Shown: in pieces, positions 1 through 8,597 of the stretch | Position numbering within the stretch: the first letter of the stretch is position 1 | How the letters are laid out: each line of letters opens with the position of its first letter | NCBI RefSeq assembly: GCF_900108095.1 | Contig: NZ_FNWL01000001.1 | Location: 186,001-250,000 of the forward strand | DNA from: Natronorubrum sediminis | GTDB lineage: Archaea; Halobacteriota; Halobacteria; Halobacteriales; Natrialbaceae | Direction: 5' to 3' | DNA length: 64,000 nt | The notes under the pieces: model-generated | What the model was told of the DNA's origin: nothing | Databases searched by the model: none | Seen by the model: the letters and a program-made list of their open reading frames with translations, nothing else | Made by a program: the position numbers and the translations under genes

Positions 1-702
1 GGCACCGCCTCGATCCGTCTCAGCGGATCGACCGGCCGGGTCGAGGGCGCAACCGTCGTCGTCGACGAGAACCAACACGACTCCGCCGGTCAACACGCGA
101 TCCGACTCGACGACGGCGAACACGAACTCGAGGACATCACCGTCGACGTACCCGAACCGAACGGCGACGCGATTCGAATCATGGATCCCGTCGACAGCGC
201 CTCGATCACGAATTCGGAAATCACCGTCGGCGACGAGCCAAACGCCGCCGTCCGAATCGATCCGTCGGCCGGCGCGACGACTATCGACGATGTCGACATC
301 GACATCAACGGCAGCGCCAACGCCGTCCGAATTCTCGGCTCCGATGCCGGCGCCGTCGAACTCGAGGACGTCCACATCACGGGCGACGCGAGCGGCGCTC
401 GAAACCGAGAAGCGATCTTCTGCGAACGAAACGGCTGTGAGTTCGTCGGCCTCGAGGTCGAGCAACTCGGACCGGACAACCGACGCGGGATCGACCTCCG
501 CGGATCCGACACGATCATCGCCGACAGCGAGTTCGAGACGACCGACACCGCGATCACCCTCAACGGCGCAGACAGCGTCACGCTCGAGGACACCACCGCA
601 ACTGTCGATGCAGACGGCTACTCGCTTCGCATTCTCGAGAGCACTGACTCCGTCTCCCGGACGAACAACGATCTCCCCGACGGCGTCCGAGACGACCGAT
701 AA
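1..702 (+). CDS. Right-handed parallel beta-helix protein, C-terminal part (5' end outside window)
   Basis: The reading frame is open from base 1 and ends at TAA 700-702, so the gene starts outside the window. The visible 233 residues are an acidic repetitive pattern of short strands and turns (VEGATVVVDE, ELEDITVDV, VELEDVHITG, VTLEDTTATVD) with a period of about 20-25 residues. That is what right-handed parallel beta-helix (pectate-lyase-like) proteins look like. In haloarchaea such proteins are usually exported and bind or cleave polysaccharide, but no catalytic residues can be assigned here and the signal peptide is not visible. The substrate is unknown. Confidence 0.7.
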   Translation, partial: GTASIRLSGSTGRVEGATVVVDENQHDSAGQHAIRLDDGEHELEDITVDVPEPNGDAIRIMDPVDSASITNSEITVGDEPNAAVRIDPSAGATTIDDVDIDINGSANAVRILGSDAGAVELEDVHITGDASGARNREAIFCERNGCEFVGLEVEQLGPDNRRGIDLRGSDTIIADSEFETTDTAITLNGADSVTLEDTTATVDADGYSLRILESTDSVSRTNNDLPDGVRDDR

Positions 703-1091
703 CTGTCTCGTCGCCCCTGAACAGGTCCCCTTGGCGCTTCTCGAGTACTCGGTACGAAACTAGTAGACGGCGTGGCTCGAGTGGCTACACTCTGGCCGGA
801 CGCGGTTGTGAACGACGCCCAGAAATGCTCGTGGTTCGAGAGAGCACAGCTCTCTCGTCATTACGAAACGGCAGAGCCGTTTCGAACGACTTCGCTGTGC
901 CTTTCTGGTCTACTTCAAATCGCAGGGCCGTTTTGCCACTCGCGAGTTTGCTCGTGGCAAAAGCGGGCCGGGCGCGATTATGAACACACGGTCGTTCCCG
1001 TTCGCTCCACCTTCGGTGTCGCTCACCTCCCACTCCCTGCGTTCAAATCGTTTTGGCCGCTCTGCTCGTCACGAATTGTTCCTCGCAGAAG
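703..1091. other. Hairpin-rich non-coding spacer left of tRNA-Lys
   Basis: I see no convincing gene. The stretch holds several inverted repeats: AGAGAGC/GCTCTCT near 838-856, CGAAACGGC/GCCGTTTCG near 865-885, and TTTTGCCA/TGGCAAAA near 932-962. The last one abuts a partial copy of the tRNA-Lys 3' end. Open frames across it are low-complexity GC artefacts. It lies downstream of the minus-strand tRNA, so part of it may act as tRNA trailer or terminator. Confidence 0.5.
961..994 (-). repeat. Partial copy of the tRNA-Lys 3' end
   Basis: Bases 961-979 are identical to 1089-1107, the discriminator, acceptor 3' strand and T-arm start of the real tRNA-Lys. The next 15 bases match with one inserted base and two substitutions. 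It ends before the anticodon arm, so it cannot be a functional tRNA. It could be an old attachment-site remnant or slippage debris. Confidence 0.7.
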
Positions 1092-1165
1092 CGGGCCGGG
1101 CGCGATTTGAACACGCGACCGTCTGATTAAGAGTCAGACGCTCTGCCGAACTGAGCTACCGGCCC
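1092..1165 (-). tRNA. tRNA-Lys (anticodon CTT)
   Basis: On the minus strand the 74-nt sequence folds as a full cloverleaf. The acceptor stem is GGGCCGG/CCGGCCC with discriminator G. The anticodon stem CTGA/TCAG encloses loop CTCTTAA, giving CTT (lysine codon AAG). The T-loop is TTCAAAT. No CCA is encoded, as usual in archaea. Confidence 0.97.
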
Positions 1166-1337
1166 TGTACCTGCGACTTTTCTGCGACGAGTGAAATACG
1201 TTTCCCTTAGAACTCGTCGTGACAGGGACGAACACACACTACTCCGCACCTTTTGGCACTGTGCGTCACTGACCGAGCACTTCATCGGGTAACAATCTTC
1301 GGGAGCGTTAAGTGTGGTCGGTCCCACCACACGTTCA

Positions 1338-2786
1338 ATGAGTACGGGGGTTACCATCTCGTCGATTTCTGACTATGCGATCTTGGGATGTGGCAGCGTC
1401 GGCTACGCCGTCACAGAAGAACTCGTCGAGCAGGGAAAGGACGTCCTGATCATCGACCGTGACGAAAGCCGCGTCGAGTCCCTCCGCGATCAGGACCTCG
1501 ACGCCCGCACGGCAGACATCAGCGAACCCGAAACCGCAGACTTCGTCACCGACCGCGACGTCGTCCTCATCCTCGCCTCCGACGTCGAATCTAACAAACA
1601 GGCCGTCGAACACATCCGCGCTGTCGACGACACTCAATTCGTCGTCGCCCGCGCGAGCGACCCCGTCTCCGGCGACGAACTCGAGGAAGCCGGTGCCGAC
1701 ATCGTCATCAACCCGTCGGCAGTGATCGCCGAATCCGCCCTCCGCGCCCTCGAGTCGGGGGAACTCGAGTACAATGCGGGCAAACTCGCCCAGTTAGTCG
1801 AGACGACCGACGAGCGCTTGGCGATCGTCACACAGGATAGTCCGGACCCGGACTCGATCGCCAGTGCGGCCGCGCTGCAGGCGATTGCGTCCCACCTCGG
1901 CGTCGAATCGGATATCATCTATCTGGGTGACGTCGGCCACCAGGAGAATCGCGCGTTCGTCAACCTCCTCGGGATCGATCTGGTGCAGTGGGACGAAATC
2001 GGCGATCACGCCATTTACGATACGGCGGCCATGGTGGATCACGCGACGTCCGCAGAGATGGACCTGGACGTCGACATCGTTGTCGACCACCACGAACCCG
2101 AAGTGGAGTACGAACCCGAATTCGTCGACATTCGACCGAACATGTCCTCCACGTCGACGATCATGACGAAGTATATTCAGGAGTTCGACATGAACGTCTC
2201 CGAGGAGGTTGCCACCGCGTTACTGTACGGTATCCGCGCGGAGACGCTCGATTTCAAACGCGACACTACCCCCGCGGATCTCACCGCCGCCGCGTATCTC
2301 TACCCCTTCGCGAACCACGATACTCTAGAACAAGTCGAGTCGCCGTCGATGTCCCCCGAAACGCTCGACGTGCTCGCCGAGGCGATCACCAACCGAGACG
2401 TCCAGGGCAGTCACCTCGTCTCGAACGCCGGGCTCGTGCGCGACCGCGAAGCACTCACGCAGGCCGCGAGCCATCTGCTCGATCTCGAGGGCGTCACCAC
2501 GACTGCCGTCTTCGGAATCGCCGACGAGACAATCTTCCTCGCGGGTCGCTCGAAGGACATCCGAATCAACATCGGCAAGGTGCTCGAGGATGCCTACGGC
2601 GAGATGGGTGAGACTGCGGGCCACTCGACGCAAGCAAGCGCCGAAATCCCGTTGGGCATTTTCACTGGAATCCAGATTTCAGAGGAGACGCGAGACACGC
2701 TACTCGACCTGACCGAAGAGGCGGTCAAACGGACGCTCTTCGACGCGATGGGTGTCGACGGCAGCGAAGGATCGAACGGGAGTTAA
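1338..2786 (+). CDS. RCK (TrkA-N)-DHH-DHHA1 phosphoesterase
   Basis: This 482-residue protein begins with a Rossmann TrkA-N/RCK domain (GCGSVGYAVTEEL, then IIDRDESR; about residues 10-130). A DHH phosphoesterase domain follows (DSPDPDSIASAA, MVDHATS, VDHHEPE) and then a DHHA1 domain. The DHH motif binds divalent metals in phosphodiesterases such as RecJ, NrnA and GdpP. The RCK domain suggests control by a nucleotide or ion. Hydrolysis of a cyclic dinucleotide or oligonucleotide is plausible but unproven. I chose the ATG at 1338; a GTG eight codons upstream is possible. It converges on the PRC-barrel gene, an arrangement I recall from Haloferax. Confidence 0.88.
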   Translation: MSTGVTISSISDYAILGCGSVGYAVTEELVEQGKDVLIIDRDESRVESLRDQDLDARTADISEPETADFVTDRDVVLILASDVESNKQAVEHIRAVDDTQFVVARASDPVSGDELEEAGADIVINPSAVIAESALRALESGELEYNAGKLAQLVETTDERLAIVTQDSPDPDSIASAAALQAIASHLGVESDIIYLGDVGHQENRAFVNLLGIDLVQWDEIGDHAIYDTAAMVDHATSAEMDLDVDIVVDHHEPEVEYEPEFVDIRPNMSSTSTIMTKYIQEFDMNVSEEVATALLYGIRAETLDFKRDTTPADLTAAAYLYPFANHDTLEQVESPSMSPETLDVLAEAITNRDVQGSHLVSNAGLVRDREALTQAASHLLDLEGVTTTAVFGIADETIFLAGRSKDIRINIGKVLEDAYGEMGETAGHSTQASAEIPLGIFTGIQISEETRDTLLDLTEEAVKRTLFDAMGVDGSEGSNGS

Positions 2787-2869
2787 CCCCATTCGCAAAA
2801 TCGTCAGAAAGTCGAATACAGCGGCTCGAAGGTAATTTTCGTCCGTCGGACAAGGATTCGAAACTGATC

Positions 2870-3175
2870 TCAGGCGACGACTTCTTGCTCTTCCTCGTCG
2901 GGCTGTTTGACGCGCTCGACGACGTCGTTGATCAGGATGACGTCGCCGACAGCACGGACCCAGCGGTAGGGGACAATGACGCCTTGCGTTCCGCGAGCGG
3001 TGTCGGTGAACAGTTCGGTGTTGAGCTGACCCAGGGCGAGTCCGGTGACGGCCTCGCCGTCGACGTTCAAACGAAGATCCTCGACTTCGCCGACGAAAAC
3101 GCCATTGTTCGAGTATACCTCGCGACCGACGAGAGAGGTGATTTCTTGGGGAGTGTCGTCCATGACTGGGCTCAT
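2870..3175 (-). CDS. PRC-barrel domain protein (CdpB-like)
   Basis: The 101-residue protein is a single PRC-barrel: EITSLVGREVYSNNG, FVGEVEDLRLNVDG, VIVPYRWVRAVGDVILIND. A short acidic tail follows. Small stand-alone PRC-barrel proteins in haloarchaea include CdpB1 and CdpB2, which bind SepF in the division ring. The length and the neighbouring DHH gene fit that group, but a general RNA- or protein-binding PRC role is equally possible. A start four codons later (MDDT) would also work. Confidence 0.75.
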   Translation of the reverse strand: MSPVMDDTPQEITSLVGREVYSNNGVFVGEVEDLRLNVDGEAVTGLALGQLNTELFTDTARGTQGVIVPYRWVRAVGDVILINDVVERVKQPDEEEQEVVA

Positions 3176-3292
3176 GCGTGGCGGACTCTTAATTGTTGGT
3201 CAGACGCATTCACGACGACCGAAAGGAGACACCAGTCCTCGGTGAAACGAAACACGAACGCACGCCGAGTTCGATTCCTGCGTTTTCACGAG

Positions 3293-4531
3293 TCACGCGC
3301 CCGAAATGCCCTCGAGTATCGATTCGACATCGACGTGATCTGAGAGCAAGTCCTCCATTCGATCGACGGTCGATTCGTCGCGCGTGCGTCCGCTGCGAAC
3401 GATGTTCTCGGCGCGTTCGACCGTCGTGAGCGTGTCGGTCTGAACGGAGAGGATCGAGAGCCCCTGTTGTGCAGCCTCGCCGATGATGGTCTTCGACGGT
3501 TGCTGACCGCCGGTGAGGATCAAGCACGTGACGCCGGGTGCCTCGAGTGCTGCAGTGTGAATACCGGCGCGGTCACCGCCGGTGATGACGGCGGCGTCTT
3601 TCGTTCGCCGGAAGTACCGAAGCGCGCTGTCTGCGCCCATCGCGCCGACGCTAAAGCGCTCGATGTAGCTGTCCTCGCCCTCGACGAGTACCGACGCGCC
3701 GAGTTCCGAGGCCAGTTCGTCGACTGAAACTCCCGAGAGCGTCTGTATGCGGGGCAAGATTCCGAAGACCGGAATTCCGCGGCTCTCGAGGAACGGGACC
3801 ACGGTCGACTCGAGCGTGTCGTGAGCGGCGTTCTCGACGTTGTTGAAGACGACGCCCGCGAGCCGATCTCCGAAGGCGGCGGCTGCGGCCAGTACGTCGT
3901 CGACGTCGCGGGGAATCGAGTACGGCGCGACGAGGATGACCTCGGCGTCGAAGCGGTTCGCGACGTCGGGGTCGGTGAGGTCGACGATCCCGCCGACGGT
4001 GTACTCGCCGCCACCTTCGACGAATAGCCGATCACACCCCTCGGCGACGGTCTCGAACGCCGCCTCGACTCGCTCGTGAATTTCGTCGGGATCCTCCCGA
4101 CCCCGAAGGGTTTGTTCGATGAACGTCGGCGAGTAGACGACGGGCTCTAAGTCGTGGAGTTCCGCGTCGAGCCCCAGGATCTCTCGAGCGAGCAACGGGT
4201 CGGCGTCCAGCGTTTTCCCGACGTTGCTCTCGAGACGGGTTCCCTTCGGCTTCATGTAGCCGACGCGTGCACCGCCATCTCGCGCGATGCCCGCAAGCGC
4301 GATGGTAATCGCGGTCTTTCCGATTCCCGATTCGATCGAACTGACGAGAATCGTCTCCGTTTCCCACTCGCGCTCCTCGTGAGCGGTCTCGTCGTCCTCG
4401 CTCTCAGCCGCCGTTTCTCTCGCGTCGCGATCGTCGGTTTCGGGCTGTTCGGCACCAGTCTGCTTGCTCTCGGTCGAGTTTCGATCGGTCGCTGTTGTCG
4501 ATGTGTCTGTCTCGGTATCTGTGTCAGTCAT
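3293..4531 (-). CDS. Phosphotransacetylase-like protein (BioD-type P-loop plus DRTGG domain)
   Basis: The 412-residue protein starts with a low-complexity acidic, Thr-rich stretch of about 55 residues. A dethiobiotin-synthetase-like P-loop domain follows (SSIESGIGKTAITIALAG at about 64-81, then YMKPKG, VEGGGEY), and a C-terminal DRTGG domain (about 270-390, ALRYFRRTKDAAVITGGDR). This is the N-terminal half of bacterial long-form Pta without the catalytic acetyltransferase domain, so a regulatory role is more likely than acetyl transfer. Its ATG overlaps the stop of the upstream acetyl-CoA synthetase gene by four bases, which points to coupled translation and a shared role in acetyl-CoA metabolism. 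Confidence 0.85.
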   Translation of the reverse strand: MTDTDTETDTSTTATDRNSTESKQTGAEQPETDDRDARETAAESEDDETAHEEREWETETILVSSIESGIGKTAITIALAGIARDGGARVGYMKPKGTRLESNVGKTLDADPLLAREILGLDAELHDLEPVVYSPTFIEQTLRGREDPDEIHERVEAAFETVAEGCDRLFVEGGGEYTVGGIVDLTDPDVANRFDAEVILVAPYSIPRDVDDVLAAAAAFGDRLAGVVFNNVENAAHDTLESTVVPFLESRGIPVFGILPRIQTLSGVSVDELASELGASVLVEGEDSYIERFSVGAMGADSALRYFRRTKDAAVITGGDRAGIHTAALEAPGVTCLILTGGQQPSKTIIGEAAQQGLSILSVQTDTLTTVERAENIVRSGRTRDESTVDRMEDLLSDHVDVESILEGISGA

Positions 4532-6639
4532 GGCTCGTCTCCCTCGAGTCGGTCTGTGTCGACGGTGAGGCTGAGATCGATCGCCTGTACTCCCTCCGGA
4601 GCGACGACCAGCGGGTTGACGTCGAGTTCGAGTATCGACGGAAAGTCGACGACTAGCTGGGATAGCCGTTGGATCGTCTCGGTGATGGCGTCGATATGTG
4701 CGGGTTCACGTCCGCGAGCGCCGCGCAACAACGGTGACGCCTGAATCTCGTCGATCATGTCGCGGGCCTCGGACTCGCCGATCGGCGCGACGCGAACCGC
4801 CGTGTCCTCGAGCGTTTCGACGAAGATGCCGCCGAGGCCGAACACGACGAGCGGCCCGAACTGCGGGTCGCGGTTCATTCCGACGATCGTCTCGGTACTG
4901 TCTTCCATCTCGACGAGTTCCTGAATCTGGACGCCGAGAATCGTCGAGTCGGGCTGGTACGTTCGCACGCGAGCGACGATATCCTCGTAGGCACTGGCCA
5001 CCTCCTCGTCCGAGACGCCGACTCGAACCCCGCCGATGTCGGATTTGTGGGACACGTCGGGGCTGACGATCTTCATCACGACGTCACCCTCGATTGCCCT
5101 CGCAACCTCGGACGCTCGCTCTGGGTCCGATACCACTTCACCCGCCGGCGTCGGGATGCCGTAGGCCTCGAGCAATTTCATCGACTCGACGCCGAGGCGG
5201 TTGTCACTGTATCGCTTCGCGCGTGCGAGCACCGCTCGAGCGCGCTCGCGGTCGACGTCGAACGTCGTCGGCTCGTCGATCGTTCGCTCACGAATCTCTC
5301 GGTATCGGGTCAGCGCCTCGAGTCCGGCCACCGCGCGAGTCGGGTCGAAAAAGTTCGGCACGCCGAACCCACGGAGGACCTGCTCTGCGGCCCGCGCGCG
5401 CTCGCCGCCCATCAGACACGTCACGATGGGCTTGCCGGAATCTTCGTGCTTCTCGATGATCGTCTCGGCGAGTCTGTCGTATCCCAGCACTGCTGTCGGT
5501 GCACTGACGACGATCGCTGCACCGACGGCGTCGTCCTCGAGGACGGTCTCGAGTGCGTCGCCAAAGCGGTCGGCGTCAGCGTCACCGATCACGTCGACCG
5601 GGTTGTACCGCGTCGCTTCGTCTGGCAGGACTTCTGCGAGACCATCTGTCGTCTGGGCACTCAACGAGGCCATCTCGAGTCGCGAGTCGCCGACCGCGTC
5701 GGTCGCGAGCACGCCCGGCCCACCGGCGTTCGTCACGACGGCGACGCCGTCGGTGTCGGGTTCCGGCAGGCCAGAAAGCGCTCGAGCGAAGTCGAATAGC
5801 TCCTGGACGGAGTGTGCCCGGATCACGCCGGCTTGCTCGAGGCCGGTTTCGTAGGCTCGTTCGCTGCCGGCGATCGCTCCGGTGTGCGAGGAGGCAGCCT
5901 GCGCACCGGCGTCCGTTCGGCCGGCTTTGACGAGCACGATCGGCGTGTCCTCGGTGACTGCACGCGCAGTCTCGAGGAACGCAGTGCCGTCGTCGATCCC
6001 CTCGAGATAGCCGATAATGACGTCTGTCCCCGGGTCGTCGCCCCACTCTCGGAGGAAGTCCGTTTCGTCGAGGTCGGCTTTGTTCCCGAGGGAGACGACG
6101 TGCTGGAAGCCGATTCGTTGCTCGTCGGCCCACTCGAGGACGGCCGTGACGAACGCGCCGGATTGGCTCAGAAACGAAATAGCCCCCTCGCGCGGCGAGT
6201 CGGGCCCGAAGGTGGCGTTCAGGCCGTTGACCGTCGACATGACGCCGAGGCTGTTCGGCCCGACGATCTCGAGGTCGTAGCGCTCGGCGCGTTCGCGCAG
6301 GCGCTGTTCGCGCCTCGCCCCCTTCTCACCCGACTCGGCGAATCCAGCCGTCACGACGACCACCGCGCGGGTGTCGGTCTCACCGAGATCGTCGAGCACC
6401 TCGAGGACGACGTCGGGTGGAACGACGAGCACCGCGAGATCGATCGCCGGCGCTGCCGTGGCGTTGGAATAGCACTCGAGTCCGAGCACCTGCTCGCGCG
6501 AGGGGTTGACGGGGACGATTTCACCGTCGTAGGTCTCCTGCAGGTTCTCGAGGATCGCCCGCCCAACCGACCCCTCGCGGTCGGTCGCCCCGACGACACC
6601 GACGGATTCCGGATCGAAGAGCGCAGACAGCCGGCCCAT
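4528..6639 (-). CDS. acd: ADP-forming acetyl-CoA synthetase, fused alpha-beta subunits
   Basis: This 703-residue protein is the haloarchaeal one-chain form of ADP-forming acetyl-CoA synthetase (acetyl-CoA + ADP + Pi to acetate + CoA + ATP). The alpha part starts with a CoA-binding Rossmann domain (FDPESVGVVGATDREGSVG). It carries ISFLSQSGAF and the phospho-histidine segment SSHTGAIAGS. The beta part (about 480-700) is an ATP-grasp domain with VVMKIVSPDVSHKSDIGGV and VVFGLGGIFVE. I placed the start at the ATG at 6639 because family members begin just before the CoA-binding domain; the 38 codons upstream look non-coding. It is followed with a 4-bp overlap by the P-loop/DRTGG gene. Confidence 0.92.
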   Translation of the reverse strand: MGRLSALFDPESVGVVGATDREGSVGRAILENLQETYDGEIVPVNPSREQVLGLECYSNATAAPAIDLAVLVVPPDVVLEVLDDLGETDTRAVVVVTAGFAESGEKGARREQRLRERAERYDLEIVGPNSLGVMSTVNGLNATFGPDSPREGAISFLSQSGAFVTAVLEWADEQRIGFQHVVSLGNKADLDETDFLREWGDDPGTDVIIGYLEGIDDGTAFLETARAVTEDTPIVLVKAGRTDAGAQAASSHTGAIAGSERAYETGLEQAGVIRAHSVQELFDFARALSGLPEPDTDGVAVVTNAGGPGVLATDAVGDSRLEMASLSAQTTDGLAEVLPDEATRYNPVDVIGDADADRFGDALETVLEDDAVGAAIVVSAPTAVLGYDRLAETIIEKHEDSGKPIVTCLMGGERARAAEQVLRGFGVPNFFDPTRAVAGLEALTRYREIRERTIDEPTTFDVDRERARAVLARAKRYSDNRLGVESMKLLEAYGIPTPAGEVVSDPERASEVARAIEGDVVMKIVSPDVSHKSDIGGVRVGVSDEEVASAYEDIVARVRTYQPDSTILGVQIQELVEMEDSTETIVGMNRDPQFGPLVVFGLGGIFVETLEDTAVRVAPIGESEARDMIDEIQASPLLRGARGREPAHIDAITETIQRLSQLVVDFPSILELDVNPLVVAPEGVQAIDLSLTVDTDRLEGDEP

Positions 6640-6753
6640 CACACGATCTCTCAACTCGCGGCGAGGTAAAGCTGTACCCTGACACACACGTGTGCCAGAC
6701 TCGAAGCGCGAGAAACCGACCGACAGGTGACCCCAACACCTGACACGCGACAA

Positions 6754-7764
6754 TCAGTGCATCGACAGCGCCGCCGAGCGACTCGAGGCGGCGATCGCGA
6801 GGAGGTAGACCACGATTGCGACGACGACGATGGAGCCACCCGGCGGGAGACTCTGGTGGACCGAGAGTCCGTATCCCACGATGACGGAAATCTGGCCGAA
6901 CAGGACCGAGAGGACGAGCGTTTCCCGGAAACTGTTGGCGAGCTGTGAGGCGGCCGCAACCGGAACGACGAGCATCGCGGCGACGAGGATGACGCCGAGA
7001 ATCTGCATCGCGCCGACGACGACTACGGCGGTCATCACGATCAAGAGCGTGTTGTAGCCGGTGACGTTGAGGCGAGCGACGCGTGCGGCTTGCTCGTCGA
7101 ACGTGATGAACAACAGCTGTTTGTACGTGATCGCGATCACGCCGAGGACGGCGATCGTCTGGACCACGACGAGTTGCGCGCCTTCCGTCGGAACCGCTGC
7201 CGCGCTGCCAAAGAGGTAGTCCTCGATGCTGACGCCCGAGAGTCCCTGCCCGTAGCTGATGATGATCGTCCCGACGGCGAAGCTCCCGGTGAGCATGATC
7301 GCGATGGGCACGTCGCCGTAGGTGTTCGTCCGTTCGGCCAGCCACTGGACGCCCAGCGCACCGAGGATACCGACAATGAGCGCCGCAGTGAGCAGGCTGC
7401 CGTCCCAGTCCGTCGTCGTACTGAACAACAGTCCGATGGCGACGCCGGCGAACGCCGTGTGAGCGAGCGTTTCGCCGATCAGGGCCATCTCTCTGTGGAC
7501 GAGGTACGTTCCGACGACCGGCGCGATGATGCCGATAAGGACCGTCGTCGCCATCGAGCGCCACATGAAGCCGTGGCTGAAGACGTTCGTCCCGAGGTAG
7601 TAGTCTATCCACCGGCCGGTGGTGATGAACTGCCCGTAGAGGAACTCCCCGATAGCGAGCGACCGAAGGGACTCGACGGTGACGAATCCGATCATCACGA
7701 CGGCTAACACGGCCGTCAGGGCGAGACCTGCGAACTCGACGGAACGGCGAATATTCGGTCCCAT
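6754..7764 (-). CDS. znuB: Zinc/manganese-type ABC transporter permease
   Basis: The 336-residue protein has at least eight hydrophobic segments and belongs to the ABC-3 permease family (ZnuB/MntB/TroC type). Family features are HREMALIGETLAHTAFAGVA in the first third and ILGVILVAAMLVVPVAAA in the last. An insertion between segments 1 and 3 is typical of haloarchaeal members. It overlaps the ATPase gene at base 7764 and ends the operon lipoprotein, binding protein, ATPase, permease. The His-rich partners favour zinc, but manganese cannot be excluded. Confidence 0.9.
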   Translation of the reverse strand: MGPNIRRSVEFAGLALTAVLAVVMIGFVTVESLRSLAIGEFLYGQFITTGRWIDYYLGTNVFSHGFMWRSMATTVLIGIIAPVVGTYLVHREMALIGETLAHTAFAGVAIGLLFSTTTDWDGSLLTAALIVGILGALGVQWLAERTNTYGDVPIAIMLTGSFAVGTIIISYGQGLSGVSIEDYLFGSAAAVPTEGAQLVVVQTIAVLGVIAITYKQLLFITFDEQAARVARLNVTGYNTLLIVMTAVVVVGAMQILGVILVAAMLVVPVAAASQLANSFRETLVLSVLFGQISVIVGYGLSVHQSLPPGGSIVVVAIVVYLLAIAASSRSAALSMH

Positions 7765-8504
7765 CAGTGGTGGTGATGAACGACCTGCCCGGTCGAGCCG
7801 TAGGCCGCTGCTAAGGCGTCACTTTCGACGAACGATTCCGTGTCTCCGTGGTGGTACAGTTCCTGATTGATACAGGCGATATGATCCGCACGATCCGTGA
7901 CAACGCCGATATCGTGTTCGATCAAGACGATCGTAATACCCGAATCGTTGAGCGAGTCCAGCAGTTGGTAAAACTCGTCTCGAGACTCGGCGTCGACGCC
8001 GACGGTCGGTTCGTCCAGTGCCAGCAGATCCGCTTCGGAGGCGAGCGCGCGGGCGATGTAGGCTCGCTGGCGTTGGCCGCCCGAGAGCTGGTTGACGCGT
8101 CGATTCTCGAGATCGGAGATGTCGACCGTCTCGAGTGCGTCGTCGACGATTTCTTCGTCGGCGTCGGAAAGTCGACCGAAGCCGGCGTGGGCGAATCGCC
8201 CCATCGTCACGGCTTCGCGGACGGTGACGGGCATCGTTCCGCCGCGACTGGTCGCCTGTTGGGAGACGTAGCCGATTCGCTCGCCGGCTTCGAACTCGTC
8301 GACCGGTTCGCCGAAGAGGTCGATCGAACCGCTATCTGGACTGTGCAGACCCAACATCAGGTGCAGTAGCGTCGTCTTCCCGGAGCCGTTCGGGCCGATG
8401 AGTCCCAAAAAGTCGCCCTCGTCGATCGTCAACGAGACGTCCCGAACGGCGACGCTCTCGCCGTACGCGAACGACACGTTCTGGATATCGACGGCTGCAC
8501 TCAC
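7764..8504 (-). CDS. znuC: Zinc/manganese-type ABC transporter ATPase
   Basis: The 246-residue ATPase shows Walker A (GPNGSGKTT), Q-loop (YVSQQ), signature (LSGGQRQR), Walker B (LLALDEP) and the switch His (IEHD). It matches the ZnuC/MntA subclass. It ends in a short His run (VVHHHH), an unusual tail that could hold metal near the permease. It sits 93 bp downstream of the binding-protein gene and is translationally coupled to the permease. Confidence 0.92.
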   Translation of the reverse strand: MSAAVDIQNVSFAYGESVAVRDVSLTIDEGDFLGLIGPNGSGKTTLLHLMLGLHSPDSGSIDLFGEPVDEFEAGERIGYVSQQATSRGGTMPVTVREAVTMGRFAHAGFGRLSDADEEIVDDALETVDISDLENRRVNQLSGGQRQRAYIARALASEADLLALDEPTVGVDAESRDEFYQLLDSLNDSGITIVLIEHDIGVVTDRADHIACINQELYHHGDTESFVESDALAAAYGSTGQVVHHHH

Positions 8505-8597
8505 GGTGAATTCACTTGGTAGTCGGGCACGGAGTGGTTTATCTCTTCTACTTTGGCTCGACCGATCGGTACGACTACTGTGGCGATCATATACAAC

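Noticed and set aside
703-1091. A CRISPR-like or array structure in the hairpin-rich spacer
   Set aside because: The inverted repeats differ from each other and there are no regularly spaced direct repeats; no cas gene lies nearby. I saw no CRISPR elsewhere in the window either.
5047-6669. Several plus-strand frames of 250-285 codons opposite the acetyl-CoA synthetase gene
   Set aside because: All are antisense shadows of acd, whose motifs are complete.
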